Shown: piece after piece, positions 17,263-25,770 of the stretch
How positions within the stretch are numbered: position 1 is the stretch's first letter
Layout: every line of letters begins with the position of its first letter
Source of the DNA: Bacilli bacterium
GTDB lineage: Bacteria; Bacillota_I; Bacilli_A; RFN20; UBA1709
DNA: 47,937 nucleotides
Direction: 5' to 3'
Assembly (NCBI GenBank): GCA_028693955.1
Contig: JAQUUH010000006.1
Location: 1-47,937 of the forward strand
Notes under the pieces: model-generated
Databases searched by the model: none
The model's input: only the letters and a program-made list of their open reading frames with translations
Told to the model about the DNA's origin: nothing
Made by a program: the position numbers and the translations under genes

Positions 17263-18024
17263 TTATTCAGCAACTTTTTTAGTTGTTTTTTTAACTGTCT
17301 TTTTTGCTGCAGGCTTCTTTTCTTTATCAGTTACTTTTTCTTTAACTTCTTTTTTGACAGTGGTTTTCTTTTTTGTAGTTGTTGTTTTCTTTTCTTTAGC
17401 AGTTTCTTCTTCAACCTTTTTTGTTGTCTTCTTAACTGTAGGCTTTTTATCCTCTACAACTATTTCTTTTTCTTTAATTTCTTTTTTAACAACAGGTTTT
17501 TTAGGTGCTGTCTTTTCAACAGCCTCTTTTTTTACCACTGCTTTTTTTGTAACTTTCTTTTCCTTAACTGGAGCTTCAACAGCAACTAAAACCTTTCCAT
17601 CTTCTTTTTCACTTACTTTGATTTTTGGAGCCTTTTCAACTGGTGCTTTTTCAACTGGTTTCTTACCACTTTGTAAAGCTTTTTTTGCAGTTACAACTAA
17701 ACTTTCAAATGCTTTTGGATCTGTTATCGCGATTTCTGAAAGCATTTTGCGATTGATTTCAATACCTTCAATTCTTAATCCATACATAAACTTTGAATAA
17801 GATATTCCTAATTGATTACATGCTGCATTAATTCTTGTAATCCATAATTTACGGAAATCTCTTTTCTTATTACGACGATCCCTATATGAGTAAGCTAATG
17901 ACTTCATTACTTGTTCATTGGCTGTTTTATATAGACGATGTTTTGAACCAAAATATCCTTTTGCTAATTTTAATACCTTTTTATGATAACGACGAGTGGA
18001 GAATCCACCTTGTACTCTTGCCAT
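17263..18024 (-). CDS. rplT: Ribosomal protein bL20 with long lysine-rich C-terminal extension
   Basis: Residues 1-118 are a complete bL20 ([46 protein letters not shown]), a 23S rRNA-binding assembly protein and, in Bacillota, the repressor of its own operon. Instead of stopping near residue 118 the frame continues to residue 253 with about 135 residues made almost wholly of Lys, Glu, Val, Thr, Ala and Pro ([42 protein letters not shown]). This tail should be disordered and strongly charged and has no recognisable domain. The frame is open throughout, with a TAA stop just before the terminator, so a frameshift artefact is unlikely. The start ATG has SD GGGAGGT. It is third in infC-rpmI-rplT, 16 nt after rpmI. 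Confidence 0.95.
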   Translation of the reverse strand: MARVQGGFSTRRYHKKVLKLAKGYFGSKHRLYKTANEQVMKSLAYSYRDRRNKKRDFRKLWITRINAACNQLGISYSKFMYGLRIEGIEINRKMLSEIAITDPKAFESLVVTAKKALQSGKKPVEKAPVEKAPKIKVSEKEDGKVLVAVEAPVKEKKVTKKAVVKKEAVEKTAPKKPVVKKEIKEKEIVVEDKKPTVKKTTKKVEEETAKEKKTTTTKKKTTVKKEVKEKVTDKEKKPAAKKTVKKTTKKVAE

Positions 18025-18040
18025 TTGTATTTACCTCCCT

Positions 18041-18235
18041 TTATCCTTGAAATAATTCTTTAATACGCTTTAAGTCACTTTCATGAACCATAGCAGGTTT
18101 ACTTAAATGGCGTCTTTGTTTTTTTGTTAAACCATGAGCAATATGTTGACGATAAGCATGTTTTCTTTTTAATCCGCCATTAGCGGTTTTTTTAAAACGC
18201 TTTGCTGCAGACTTTTTTGTTTTCATTTTTGGCAT
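18041..18235 (-). CDS. rpmI: Ribosomal protein bL35
   Basis: A 64-residue large-subunit protein, full length for bL35 ([20 protein letters not shown], then [21 protein letters not shown]). The SD AGGAGG lies just before the ATG. It sits between infC and rplT in the conserved order and should share the leader-based control by L20. Confidence 0.98.
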   Translation of the reverse strand: MPKMKTKKSAAKRFKKTANGGLKRKHAYRQHIAHGLTKKQRRHLSKPAMVHESDLKRIKELFQG

Positions 18236-18262
18236 ATAAACTCCTCCTAATAATATGACAAA

Positions 18263-18826
18263 TTAACTTTTCTTTTTACTTGAAAGAATGGTGAATAATT
18301 GTCTTCCCTCCATTTGTGGAGCTTTTTCAACAATACAATATTCTGAAATAAGTTCTAAAAATTTTCGCATTGTTTCTTTACCAACTTCAATGTGAGACAT
18401 TTGTCGACCTCTAAATCTTACTGTCACCTTTACCTTACAATCATCTTGTAACCACTTTATAGTAGCTTTTGCTTTCACTTCTAAATCATGCATATCAGTT
18501 TGTGGAGTAAAGCGAACTTCTTTTGTTTCAATTATTTTTTGATTCTTTTTTATTTCTTTCGCTTTCTTTTGTTGTTCAAAACGATATTTACCATAATCTA
18601 AAATCTTACAAACTGGTGGTTTTGCCATTGGGGCAACGCAAAGTAAATCTAAATTAGCTTCTTCAGCTATTTTTAGAGCTTCTCTACGTGATTTAACTCC
18701 AAGAGATTGACCATTTTCATCGATTACTAAGACTTCTGCAAATCTAATTAATCCATTTACTAAGTCTTCGTTTTCCTTAACTGGCATTCTATTACCGCCA
18801 TAAGGATTATTGCTTGCTGCTGTTAT
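18263..18826 (-). CDS. infC: Translation initiation factor IF-3, probable ATA start
   Basis: IF-3 binds the 30S subunit, prevents 50S joining and checks start codons. The N-domain is seen as LVNGLIRFAEVLVIDENGQ and the C-domain as QKKAKEIKKNQKIIETKEVRF and VRFRGRQMSHIEVG. The ORF track starts at ATG 18787, but the near-perfect SD GGAGGTG (18834-18840) is 7 nt from an in-frame ATA (18824-18826), 13 codons upstream with no stop between. infC genes in many bacteria start with a rare AUU/AUC/AUA codon so that IF-3 can limit its own synthesis, which fits here; the result would be 187 residues. The ATG has only a weak GGCGG upstream, but it cannot be excluded. First gene of the operon. Confidence 0.93.
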   Translation of the reverse strand: MTAASNNPYGGNRMPVKENEDLVNGLIRFAEVLVIDENGQSLGVKSRREALKIAEEANLDLLCVAPMAKPPVCKILDYGKYRFEQQKKAKEIKKNQKIIETKEVRFTPQTDMHDLEVKAKATIKWLQDDCKVKVTVRFRGRQMSHIEVGKETMRKFLELISEYCIVEKAPQMEGRQLFTILSSKKKS

Positions 18827-18833
18827 AAGCTGA

Positions 18834-18840
18834 CACCTCC
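18834..18840 (-). promoter_or_regulatory. Shine-Dalgarno GGAGGTG setting the infC ATA start
   Basis: This strong ribosome-binding site lies 7 nt before the ATA at 18826 but 46 nt before the ORF-track ATG, so it supports initiation at ATA. Its use is an inference from spacing. Confidence 0.65.
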
Positions 18841-18847
18841 AAACTCA

Positions 18848-18980
18848 AATAAAAACGAGTGCAAACGCACCCGTTAAAAATCATTTATTTCTAAATTTTT
18901 GTGACATTTTACCCAAAGTTATAAACAATCAGGTGAGAAGCGGGTGCCTCTTCTTTTCACGTATTCGTTTTTGCTAATTA
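18848..18980 (-). ncRNA. L20-type leader of infC-rpmI-rplT with attenuator
   Basis: The transcript before infC carries a terminator-like hairpin AACGGGTGC-GTTT-GCACTCGTT followed by TTTTT (about 18851-18876). About 75 nt upstream a GAAG/CTTC hairpin exposes a loop GGCACCCG, which is exactly complementary to the CGGGTGC of the terminator arm. The two pairings exclude each other, so the loop could act as antiterminator or as a long-range pseudoknot. This matches the known L20 leader logic in Bacillota, where L20 binding promotes termination. The structure is read from sequence; the ligand is inferred. Confidence 0.75.
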
Positions 18981-19009
18981 ATAATACCATTTAACATTAA
19001 ACATGTCAA
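18981..19009 (-). promoter_or_regulatory. Strong promoter of the infC operon
   Basis: A perfect TTGACA (19004-19009) and TATTAT (18981-18986) are separated by 17 nt on the minus strand. It sits between the tldE stop and the leader, giving a 5' leader of about 150 nt. Confidence 0.8.
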
Positions 19010-19018
19010 CTAATATCT

Positions 19019-20305
19019 TTATAGAATTTTAAAACACGGAACTTCAATATGACTTGGTCCACTATAATTCTTTCTTGAAATAATTTCTTTTGAAAAGAAC
19101 ATATTTTCTTTGATTTTTTCCAAATCACCACTTATTGATAATCCAGTAACAGGATATGTTTTTTCACCATCAAAATAATATGCTAATCTAACTTCTCCTC
19201 CAACATAACCAGTAAATGGATCTACTTGAAGTCCTGAATAGGAGACACATTCTAAATATGGCTCTTTTTTCATTTCTGATAAAGATTTTGTTCCACCATC
19301 TACTATCATATTCGGAATCATTCCTGTTGGCTTTTCTTGCTTCAAGTAATAACCAAATCTTTGATTTCCCCAATATTTTTGACATATACCATCTTTAATT
19401 ATTTGCTCGTTTTTCAAAACTATTCCGTCAAAATCAACTGGTGAAGATGATGAACTTTCAAGAACAAATGGTGACATCGTCAATGTTAACTTATCACCTT
19501 TTAAAGATTTTCCTTGACAAGATTTATTAAGTTCAAACATTGACATTTTTTGATAAACTGTGGCATATTGAAGTTGATTTGCAAAATAACTAAAAAATGA
19601 ATTAATATCTCTTCCACTCAATAAAACTTTAACATCAACATTTTTTGGTAATTTTACTGCTTCACTTCTATCTCTAGATTGAAGAAGAATCTCATTAACT
19701 TCAGCCGTTATTCTTTTTAAATCAATAGAAGAAAATTCATAATTTTTATATAACTCAAATTCTTCTTTATTTTTACTCCATGTAGGGATTACCTCAATCA
19801 TTCCACTATATTTTTTGTATTCATGAAATACACCATTAGAATTTATAAAAATATTTTTTGTATCATATAAAAATATTTCTGTAGAGTTAATCCAACCATT
19901 TTTATAAACATCGGCCTCAAAAACAGCATCTGTAATTAATTGTGCCCATTCATTCAAACTTTTATCAGAAAAATTGCTACTGATATTTATCATTTCATCA
20001 TCAGATTTTGAAGGTATGTCATAATACTCATCTTTTACAAATGAGGCACGATAGACTGCCTTATCAATTTCTTTTACCATTTCATTTTCGTCCATAAATG
20101 GCTCAATTACTATAGTTGATGAACCTCTATACTTATCAAAATCATGATAAATTGTTACATCACACCTAACATCTTGTGTTGCTCTATTTATTTCAAGTTT
20201 TTTTAAGACATAGAATAATTCACAACTTTTTATTTCACTATAATTAATTTTCCAAGCATTAATTTTCTTGTTATTATTTAGTATTTTCTTAATTTTTTCT
20301 ATCAT
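19019..20305 (-). CDS. TldE/PmbA-family protein (TldD partner)
   Basis: A 428-residue member of the TldD/PmbA family. In TldD-TldE proteases this subunit lacks the zinc HExxxH motif and supports the active TldD subunit; none is seen here either. Family features include SSPVDFDG, FGYYLKQEKPTGMIPNM, and the conserved C-terminal GYVGGEVRLAYYFDGE and TGLSISGDLEKI. Its ATG overlaps the tldD TGA stop by 4 nt (ATGA), showing tight coupling and a 1:1 complex. In E. coli the pair degrades peptides and matures microcin B17 and pyrroloquinoline-type peptides. No peptide precursor is visible nearby, so a general unfolded-peptide proteolysis role is inferred. Confidence 0.9.
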   Translation of the reverse strand: MIEKIKKILNNNKKINAWKINYSEIKSCELFYVLKKLEINRATQDVRCDVTIYHDFDKYRGSSTIVIEPFMDENEMVKEIDKAVYRASFVKDEYYDIPSKSDDEMINISSNFSDKSLNEWAQLITDAVFEADVYKNGWINSTEIFLYDTKNIFINSNGVFHEYKKYSGMIEVIPTWSKNKEEFELYKNYEFSSIDLKRITAEVNEILLQSRDRSEAVKLPKNVDVKVLLSGRDINSFFSYFANQLQYATVYQKMSMFELNKSCQGKSLKGDKLTLTMSPFVLESSSSSPVDFDGIVLKNEQIIKDGICQKYWGNQRFGYYLKQEKPTGMIPNMIVDGGTKSLSEMKKEPYLECVSYSGLQVDPFTGYVGGEVRLAYYFDGEKTYPVTGLSISGDLEKIKENMFFSKEIISRKNYSGPSHIEVPCFKIL

Positions 20306-21705
20306 CCTAATTTCACCCTAGCTTTCAAATATGGACCTCCATCACTGACTCTAACCCATTCTTTATATCCTTTGCCACATTGACCAGCACCAATAACTTC
20401 TAAATCATCAGAAACCATGGAAATAGACTTTAATAAATCTGGAACATATCCACTCATAACAACTGGTGAAACATAGTTTTCAGTTAATTTTCCATCAATA
20501 ATTTCTATTCCATATTCAGCAACACATTGAATTCCCCAATTTTTTGGGTCCTCCATTCCGTTATTAGTTTCAAAAAGCATATAACCATGCTTTATTGATT
20601 TTATCATATCATCTAGTTTATCACTACCAGGAGCAAAAAATGTATTAGTCATTCTTGAATATGCTTTTCTTTTATAAGATTCTCTTCTTCCATTACCTGT
20701 AGGAATTGTCCCTAATTGCAAGGCAGAAAGGCTATCACTAATACCCTTTTTTAGTATTCCTTTTTCAATAATAACTGTGTCTTTTGCTAAAATACCATCA
20801 TCATCAAAAAAGTAAGAAGCAACACTATTATATGCTTTACCTCCATCATGCATTGTTACAAGTGGGCTTGCAACATATTGACCAATGAAGTTTTTTGCTT
20901 GGGCTCTATTTTTTACAAACATATCCATCTCAACACCATGTCCAAAGGCTTCATGAGCAATTAAGCCTGAAATTGAAGGTGTACAAATAATATCATATTC
21001 ACCAGGAGTAATATGTTTTGCATTAAGCATTTTCTTTGTTATATCAATAGTGTGCTTAACTTTTGATGGAAGTTCATTTATGACCTTTTCCATATTGTCA
21101 TAACACACTCCCGATCTTTCCATTGACATCTTATCTTTATCGCGCATAACACACATCAAATAGCCATTAGTCCAAGTATAGTATTGTTCTAAATCTTTAT
21201 GCTCTGAGATAAACATTTTTGAAACGATTACCTGACCAATAACTGATACTGCATTAATTACTAATTTGTCCCCTGCTAACATTTCATCTCTTAGTGAAGT
21301 ACAAACTTTAACTAATTCTTCAGTAGTATATTTTTTACCAGTATCTGGTCTTGAAAATTTTTCAATATGTGGTTTATCTTCCATGATTCCAACATTTACC
21401 ATTTTTTTGCTCAAATATGTTGATAATGTGATTTCTTTTTTAATTTTTTCAGCAAAATCTTTTACATTACTATCAATATCTTTGAAAGAATACTCGGAGT
21501 AACTAGCTCCATTATAAATTTTCAAAACAAATCCACACTGAGCATCAAAAGAGCTACCAATCGCAGTAGAAACTTTATTAACCATAACAGTTTCTCCTTC
21601 AATATGGCTTCCTAGTAAAGAAACATATTTATAATCATGTAATAACTCTTTAACTAATTCCTTTGCAAGTTCTTTTCTGCTTTTTAAAAAACTTGAATAT
21701 CCCAT
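20302..21705 (-). CDS. tldD: TldD-family zinc metalloprotease
   Basis: The catalytic subunit of the TldD/TldE protease, ~467 residues. The zinc motif HEAFGHGVE is present, as are VIGQVIVSKMFISEHKD, GKAYNSVASYFFDDDG and NGRRESYKRKAYSRMTNT, characteristic of the family. The ORF-track ATG at 21765 is far from any SD and overlaps the predicted promoter; I chose the ATG at 21705 with SD AAAGGATG. The gene ends in TGA overlapping tldE. The pair forms a two-gene unit with its own promoter behind the thrS terminator. TldD/E threads short or unfolded peptides; its natural substrate here is unknown. Confidence 0.93.
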   Translation of the reverse strand: MGYSSFLKSRKELAKELVKELLHDYKYVSLLGSHIEGETVMVNKVSTAIGSSFDAQCGFVLKIYNGASYSEYSFKDIDSNVKDFAEKIKKEITLSTYLSKKMVNVGIMEDKPHIEKFSRPDTGKKYTTEELVKVCTSLRDEMLAGDKLVINAVSVIGQVIVSKMFISEHKDLEQYYTWTNGYLMCVMRDKDKMSMERSGVCYDNMEKVINELPSKVKHTIDITKKMLNAKHITPGEYDIICTPSISGLIAHEAFGHGVEMDMFVKNRAQAKNFIGQYVASPLVTMHDGGKAYNSVASYFFDDDGILAKDTVIIEKGILKKGISDSLSALQLGTIPTGNGRRESYKRKAYSRMTNTFFAPGSDKLDDMIKSIKHGYMLFETNNGMEDPKNWGIQCVAEYGIEIIDGKLTENYVSPVVMSGYVPDLLKSISMVSDDLEVIGAGQCGKGYKEWVRVSDGGPYLKARVKLG

Positions 21706-21733
21706 ACTATCATCCTTTCTTAATAATAAATAG

Positions 21734-21762
21734 ATTATATAACTTTTAACCTTAGATTTAAA
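21734..21762 (-). promoter_or_regulatory. Predicted promoter of tldD-tldE
   Basis: TATAAT (21734-21739) with TTTAAA 17 nt upstream (21757-21762) on the minus strand, just behind the thrS terminator. The predicted leader to the ATG at 21705 is about 21 nt. Confidence 0.45.
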
Positions 21763-21763
21763 C

Positions 21764-21788
21764 AAAAAACAGAGATTAACTCTGTTTT
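21764..21788 (-). terminator. Intrinsic terminator of thrS
   Basis: The stem AAAACAGAG/CTCTGTTTT with a 5-nt loop overlaps the thrS stop codon and is followed by a T run on the minus strand. Confidence 0.75.
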
Positions 21789-23694
21789 ATTGCTTAGAAG
21801 CGATTTCATCTTTCAACAATTTTATGAAATCTTTATAATTTACGGTAATTTGTTCTTGATCTCCATGTCGACGGTAAGTTACTAAATCATTACTAACCTC
21901 ATTTTCACCTACAACAACAATATATGAAACCTTTTTAAGTTGTGAACTACGTAAACGATAGCCTAGTTTTTCGTTTCTATCATCAATACTTACTCTGATT
22001 TCATCTTTCAAGAATTTATCATATAACTTATGTGCATATTCACCATGAGCTTCTCCGTTTACAGGTAAAATTTCTACTTGAATTGGAGCAAGCCATAATG
22101 GGAAATTACCAGCATAGTGTTCTGTCAATATACCAATAAAGCGTTCAATTGAGCCAAATATTACTCTATGTAGCATTATTGGTCTTTTCTTTGAACCATC
22201 AGCATCAATATATGTTAAATCAAATCTTTCAGGCATTTGCATATCTAATTGAATAGTTCCACATTGCCATACTCTTCCTAAAGAATCTTTTATTTTAAAA
22301 TCTAGTTTTGGACCATAAAAAGCCCCGTCTCCTGGATTAATTTTTAAATCCTTACCTGCTTTTTCACAAGCAGATGCCAAAACGCTTTCAGCTTTATCCC
22401 ATACAGAGATGTCTCCTATGTATTTATCAAGAGGTCTTGTTGATAGTTCAACCTCATATGTTAAACCAAATACTTTATAAATTCTTTCAATAAAATTTAT
22501 TAAACGAACAACTTCACTTTCAATTTGATCATCTCTCATGTATATATGAGCATCATCTTGAGTAAAAGTCCTTACACGGAACAAGCCATTCAATGCCCCA
22601 CTTGCTTCATGACGATGTACTAATCCTAATTCTCCCACTCTTAATGGTAATTCTTTATATGAATGTAAATTATTTTTATAAACAAGCATGCCACCAGGAC
22701 AATTCATAGGTTTAATGGCAAATAGATGATTATCTATTTCAGATGTGTACATATTTTCTCGATAATTTTGCCAATGACCAGAAATTTGCCATAACTCTTG
22801 ATTAAGCATTATTGGAGTTTGAATAAATTGATATCCTTCAAGAGTATGTTCTTTATACCAAAAATTTTCTAATTGTTTACGCAATACTAACCCATTAGGT
22901 AACCAAAAAGGAAATCCTGGCCCATATTCACTTATCATGAATAATTCCATTTCTTTACCAATTTTTTTATGATCTCTTTTTTTAGCTTCTTCTAGCATAT
23001 TTAAATGATTTTCTAACTGTTCTTTAGATGAAAAGCAAACTCCATAAATTCTTTGCAGCATCTTGTTTTTAGAATCACCCTTATAATAAGCTCCCGAAGC
23101 TTTTAATAATTTAAAGTTTTTTAATTCTTTAACATTATCTACATGAGGTCCTCTACATAAATCAATAAATTCACCTTGCTCATAAACACTTATTTTTTCA
23201 TTTTCTGGAAGATTTTCGATTAGTTCTACTTTATAAGGATTATCTTTGAAAATTAAAAGAGCTTCTTTTTTGGATAATACTCTATGAGTGATTTTTTCAC
23301 CATTTTTAACTATTAATCGCATTTCTTTTTCTATTTCTTGTAAATTTTCTTCATTTATTGATTCATTTTGTAGATCAATATCATAGTAAAACCCCTCTTC
23401 AATTGCTGGCCCAACCCAAAAAAGAGCATTCGGATATAATCTTTTAACTGCCTGTGCCAATAAATGAGCACATGAATGATTAAGAAGTTCATATGCTTCT
23501 TTATCTTGAAGTGTTATGAACTTAACTTTTGAATCTTTTTCAATAATTTCTGATAAATCCGTAATTTTATCATCTACTATGGCTGCCAAAGTTTTCTTTC
23601 TTAAAGATGGTGATATACTAGAACATAAATCACCATAACTTTTGTTTTCTTCTACTTCTATAATTTTCCCATCTGGTAATGTAATTTTGTACAT
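21787..23694 (-). CDS. thrS: Threonyl-tRNA synthetase
   Basis: A full-length (635-residue) class II synthetase charging tRNA-Thr. Domains in order: TGS (~1-60, MYKITLPDGKIIEV), the editing domain with HSCAHLLAQAVKR and CRGPHVDN, the catalytic core with motif 2 (HRHEASGALNGLFRVRTFTQDD) and the zinc residues including MNCPGGM and CGTIQLDMQMPERF, and the anticodon-binding domain (PLWLAPIQVEILPV to the end). The track start at 23709 is a TTG that lies in the SD; the ATG at 23694 with GGAGG upstream is used instead. It is monocistronic and preceded by a T-box leader that links expression to uncharged tRNA-Thr. Confidence 0.98.
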   Translation of the reverse strand: MYKITLPDGKIIEVEENKSYGDLCSSISPSLRKKTLAAIVDDKITDLSEIIEKDSKVKFITLQDKEAYELLNHSCAHLLAQAVKRLYPNALFWVGPAIEEGFYYDIDLQNESINEENLQEIEKEMRLIVKNGEKITHRVLSKKEALLIFKDNPYKVELIENLPENEKISVYEQGEFIDLCRGPHVDNVKELKNFKLLKASGAYYKGDSKNKMLQRIYGVCFSSKEQLENHLNMLEEAKKRDHKKIGKEMELFMISEYGPGFPFWLPNGLVLRKQLENFWYKEHTLEGYQFIQTPIMLNQELWQISGHWQNYRENMYTSEIDNHLFAIKPMNCPGGMLVYKNNLHSYKELPLRVGELGLVHRHEASGALNGLFRVRTFTQDDAHIYMRDDQIESEVVRLINFIERIYKVFGLTYEVELSTRPLDKYIGDISVWDKAESVLASACEKAGKDLKINPGDGAFYGPKLDFKIKDSLGRVWQCGTIQLDMQMPERFDLTYIDADGSKKRPIMLHRVIFGSIERFIGILTEHYAGNFPLWLAPIQVEILPVNGEAHGEYAHKLYDKFLKDEIRVSIDDRNEKLGYRLRSSQLKKVSYIVVVGENEVSNDLVTYRRHGDQEQITVNYKDFIKLLKDEIASKQ

Positions 23695-23725
23695 AATTCT
23701 TTCCTCCAATTTTTACTAATAAAAT

Positions 23726-23911
23726 AAAAAACGCCCTAGAAAATACATTTTCTAAGGACGAAATCCGCGGTACCACCTTAATTCACACCATACGATAATA
23801 TTGTGTGCACTTAATTCCTGTTAACGCCAGCAACGTCATTGTTCACAATGATTCTCAAAAGCGGTAAGTAATAAATAATTTATAAAGTATTTCACCAATT
23901 TACTTCTCTCT
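23726..23911 (-). ncRNA. T-box riboswitch of thrS, ACC (Thr) specifier candidate
   Basis: The T-box sequence AAGGTGGTACCGCG (23766-23779) is present and pairs as antiterminator with the downstream CGTCCTT. The competing terminator CGTCCTTAGAAAAT/ATTTTCTAGGGCG with one bulge is followed by TTTTTT (ending at 23726). The 5' part starts AGAGAGAAGTAA (from 23911). A candidate specifier ACC occurs in TTACTTACCGCTTTT, where GAGAG/CUUUU would close stem IA and a purine follows the codon, as in known T-boxes. Uncharged tRNA-Thr should permit readthrough into thrS. The Stem I assignment is tentative; the T-box itself is certain. Confidence 0.93.
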
Positions 23912-24034
23912 ATAATAAATTAAACATACTCTTGTCTTTTTCAAAGAATTTAAACTATATAATATTTATAATACTTTTTATTATTAATGTCAATATCTTT
24001 ACAACATTCGTTTATATTGACTTAAATATTGAAA

Positions 24035-24063
24035 TTGACTTTAGATATCAATGTCATTATGAT
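24035..24063 (+). promoter_or_regulatory. Predicted promoter of the ABC transporter operon
   Basis: TTGACT (24035-24040) and TATGAT (24058-24063) with a 17-nt spacer. The SD GAGGG starts only 7 nt after the -10 box, so the transcript would begin at or within the SD. The stretch from 23912 to 24034 shows nothing else recognisable. Confidence 0.55.
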
Positions 24064-24081
24064 GTTTTTGAGGGATGTAAA

Positions 24082-25770
24082 ATGCAGCAAAGAAAATTAG
24101 ATAAAATTTCTACATATTTCTTAAACCATATATATATTTGTATATCAATCTTAATTACTGGATTAACATTTAATGGTCTAATGAGTCTTGTACCAATTAT
24201 TCAAGGAAAATTAGTTGATGCCTTTTTTTTGCGGGATTCTTTGGAATTAATTTTAAAATTATCAGTAACATTTATTTCTTTTGTAATTTTTGTCCAAATT
24301 AATCGTTTTTTTAAAAGATATTTTGTAAGATTATTAGCAAATAAAATAATAATTACAATGCGTTCTCAAAGCATGAAAAATTTGATGAACATGGACATTA
24401 ATAATATAAACGCTGAAAACAAAGGCGATATAATGAACAAAAATTTAGGTGATATTGCTGATACTGCAGAGGGAATTAGAAAAGTAACCACCGAAATTTT
24501 TGATACAATTGTCTTGATGCTAAGTTATTCAATTTCAATGCTAATAATGGACCTAAAAACTACAATTATTGTTTTTATTTTTATTGCATTGGCAATATTT
24601 TCTTCTTCTATTCTTAAAAAAATTATTTATAAAGCAACACTTGACTACAAAAAAGAATTTGGCAATAATAAATTAAAAACCTTAACAATGATTAAAAATG
24701 AATTGTATTATAGGAGTTTAGGGGCTAGTGAAAACTATCAAAATAATTACGAAAACAATTTAAATAATCTTAGAAAAAAGTCAATAAAAGCCATGGTATT
24801 CCAAGGTTCAATGGAACCTATTTATAATATAATAGCAATGATTGGTGTTATTTTTGTAATATATCTTACTGGTCAAAAAGTAATTAATGGGGTTTGGCAA
24901 ATTGGAACTTTCAGTGCTTATCTAACAACTTTTATTCTTGTTGCTAACAAAGCAAGTAAAACAGGCAAAGTTTTTAATGCTTATCAAAAGGCAAAAGTAT
25001 CCTGGGAAAGGTGTAAACCATTTCTAAAACAAATAGATATGAAAGAAAAATATAATATTTCAGGAAACTTGAAATTAGAGTTAAATAATGTTAATTTTGG
25101 CTTTAATGATAACTGTATTTTAAAAAATTTAAACTATTGTTTTGAAGAAGGAGAAATTATTGGAATATCTGGCAAAGTCCATATGGGAAAATCTACTTTT
25201 GCTTCTTTACTAACTGGATTATATGACTATACTGGGAATATTTATGTAAATGGAGTTGAACTTAAAAATATTCAAAAGAACGAAACAGAAAATTTAATTG
25301 GTTATGCACCAAGTAATATTGATATTTTTAATTCATCAATAAAAGAAAATATTTCTTTGGGAAAAAATGGCGACTATGTGCAAGCAGCTATAGATAGCCA
25401 ACTAAGCGTTGATATTGAAAATTTCCCTCAAAAGTATAATCAAATAATTTCTCATTCAACAGCAAATCTTTCTGGCGGTCAACAAAAGCGCTTAGCAATA
25501 GCTAGAGCCATATTCAACTATCCTAAAATAATCATACTAGATGATCCATTTAATTCTATTGACTCTTTAATGGCAAAAAAAATATTCAAGAATTTAAAAA
25601 CAAACTATAAAAATTGCTTGATTTTCATAGTTTGTAATCAAAAAGATATTTTGGAGTTGACTGATAAAGTTATTTATTTTGAAAAAAATAAACATTGCCT
25701 AGAAAATTATAAATTACTAATTAACAAATGTAATAGTTTCAAACTATTGATGCAAGGAGTTAATGAGTAA
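24082..25770 (+). CDS. ABC exporter half-transporter with degenerate ATPase motifs
   Basis: A type IV (exporter-fold) half-transporter of ~562 residues: about six membrane helices (~20-330) then a nucleotide-binding domain. Motifs: Walker A GKVHMGKST, signature NLSGGQQKRLAIARA (intact), Walker B IIILDDPFNSID, in which the usual catalytic Glu is Asp. The Q-loop glutamine is not seen (GYAPSN) and the H-loop His is replaced by Asn (FIVCNQKD). These changes mark the degenerate-site subunit of heterodimeric exporters. The ATG at 24082 (SD GAGGGATG) replaces the TTG at 23932, which overlaps the thrS leader promoter area. The 3' end overlaps the second ABC gene by 8 nt. Substrate (drug, peptide or lipid) is unknown. 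Confidence 0.9.
   Translation: MQQRKLDKISTYFLNHIYICISILITGLTFNGLMSLVPIIQGKLVDAFFLRDSLELILKLSVTFISFVIFVQINRFFKRYFVRLLANKIIITMRSQSMKNLMNMDINNINAENKGDIMNKNLGDIADTAEGIRKVTTEIFDTIVLMLSYSISMLIMDLKTTIIVFIFIALAIFSSSILKKIIYKATLDYKKEFGNNKLKTLTMIKNELYYRSLGASENYQNNYENNLNNLRKKSIKAMVFQGSMEPIYNIIAMIGVIFVIYLTGQKVINGVWQIGTFSAYLTTFILVANKASKTGKVFNAYQKAKVSWERCKPFLKQIDMKEKYNISGNLKLELNNVNFGFNDNCILKNLNYCFEEGEIIGISGKVHMGKSTFASLLTGLYDYTGNIYVNGVELKNIQKNETENLIGYAPSNIDIFNSSIKENISLGKNGDYVQAAIDSQLSVDIENFPQKYNQIISHSTANLSGGQQKRLAIARAIFNYPKIIILDDPFNSIDSLMAKKIFKNLKTNYKNCLIFIVCNQKDILELTDKVIYFEKNKHCLENYKLLINKCNSFKLLMQGVNE

Noticed and set aside
17354-17800. 148-residue Phe/Ser/Thr-rich ORF on the plus strand
   Set aside because: It is the antisense shadow of the lysine-rich L20 tail; Lys/Glu codons read backwards give Phe/Leu/Ser/Thr, and no SD or known family is seen.
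23932-24081. N-terminal extension of the first ABC gene in the ORF track
   Set aside because: It would start with TTG without SD and cover both the predicted promoter (24035-24063) and the area upstream of the T-box; ATG 24082 has a proper SD.
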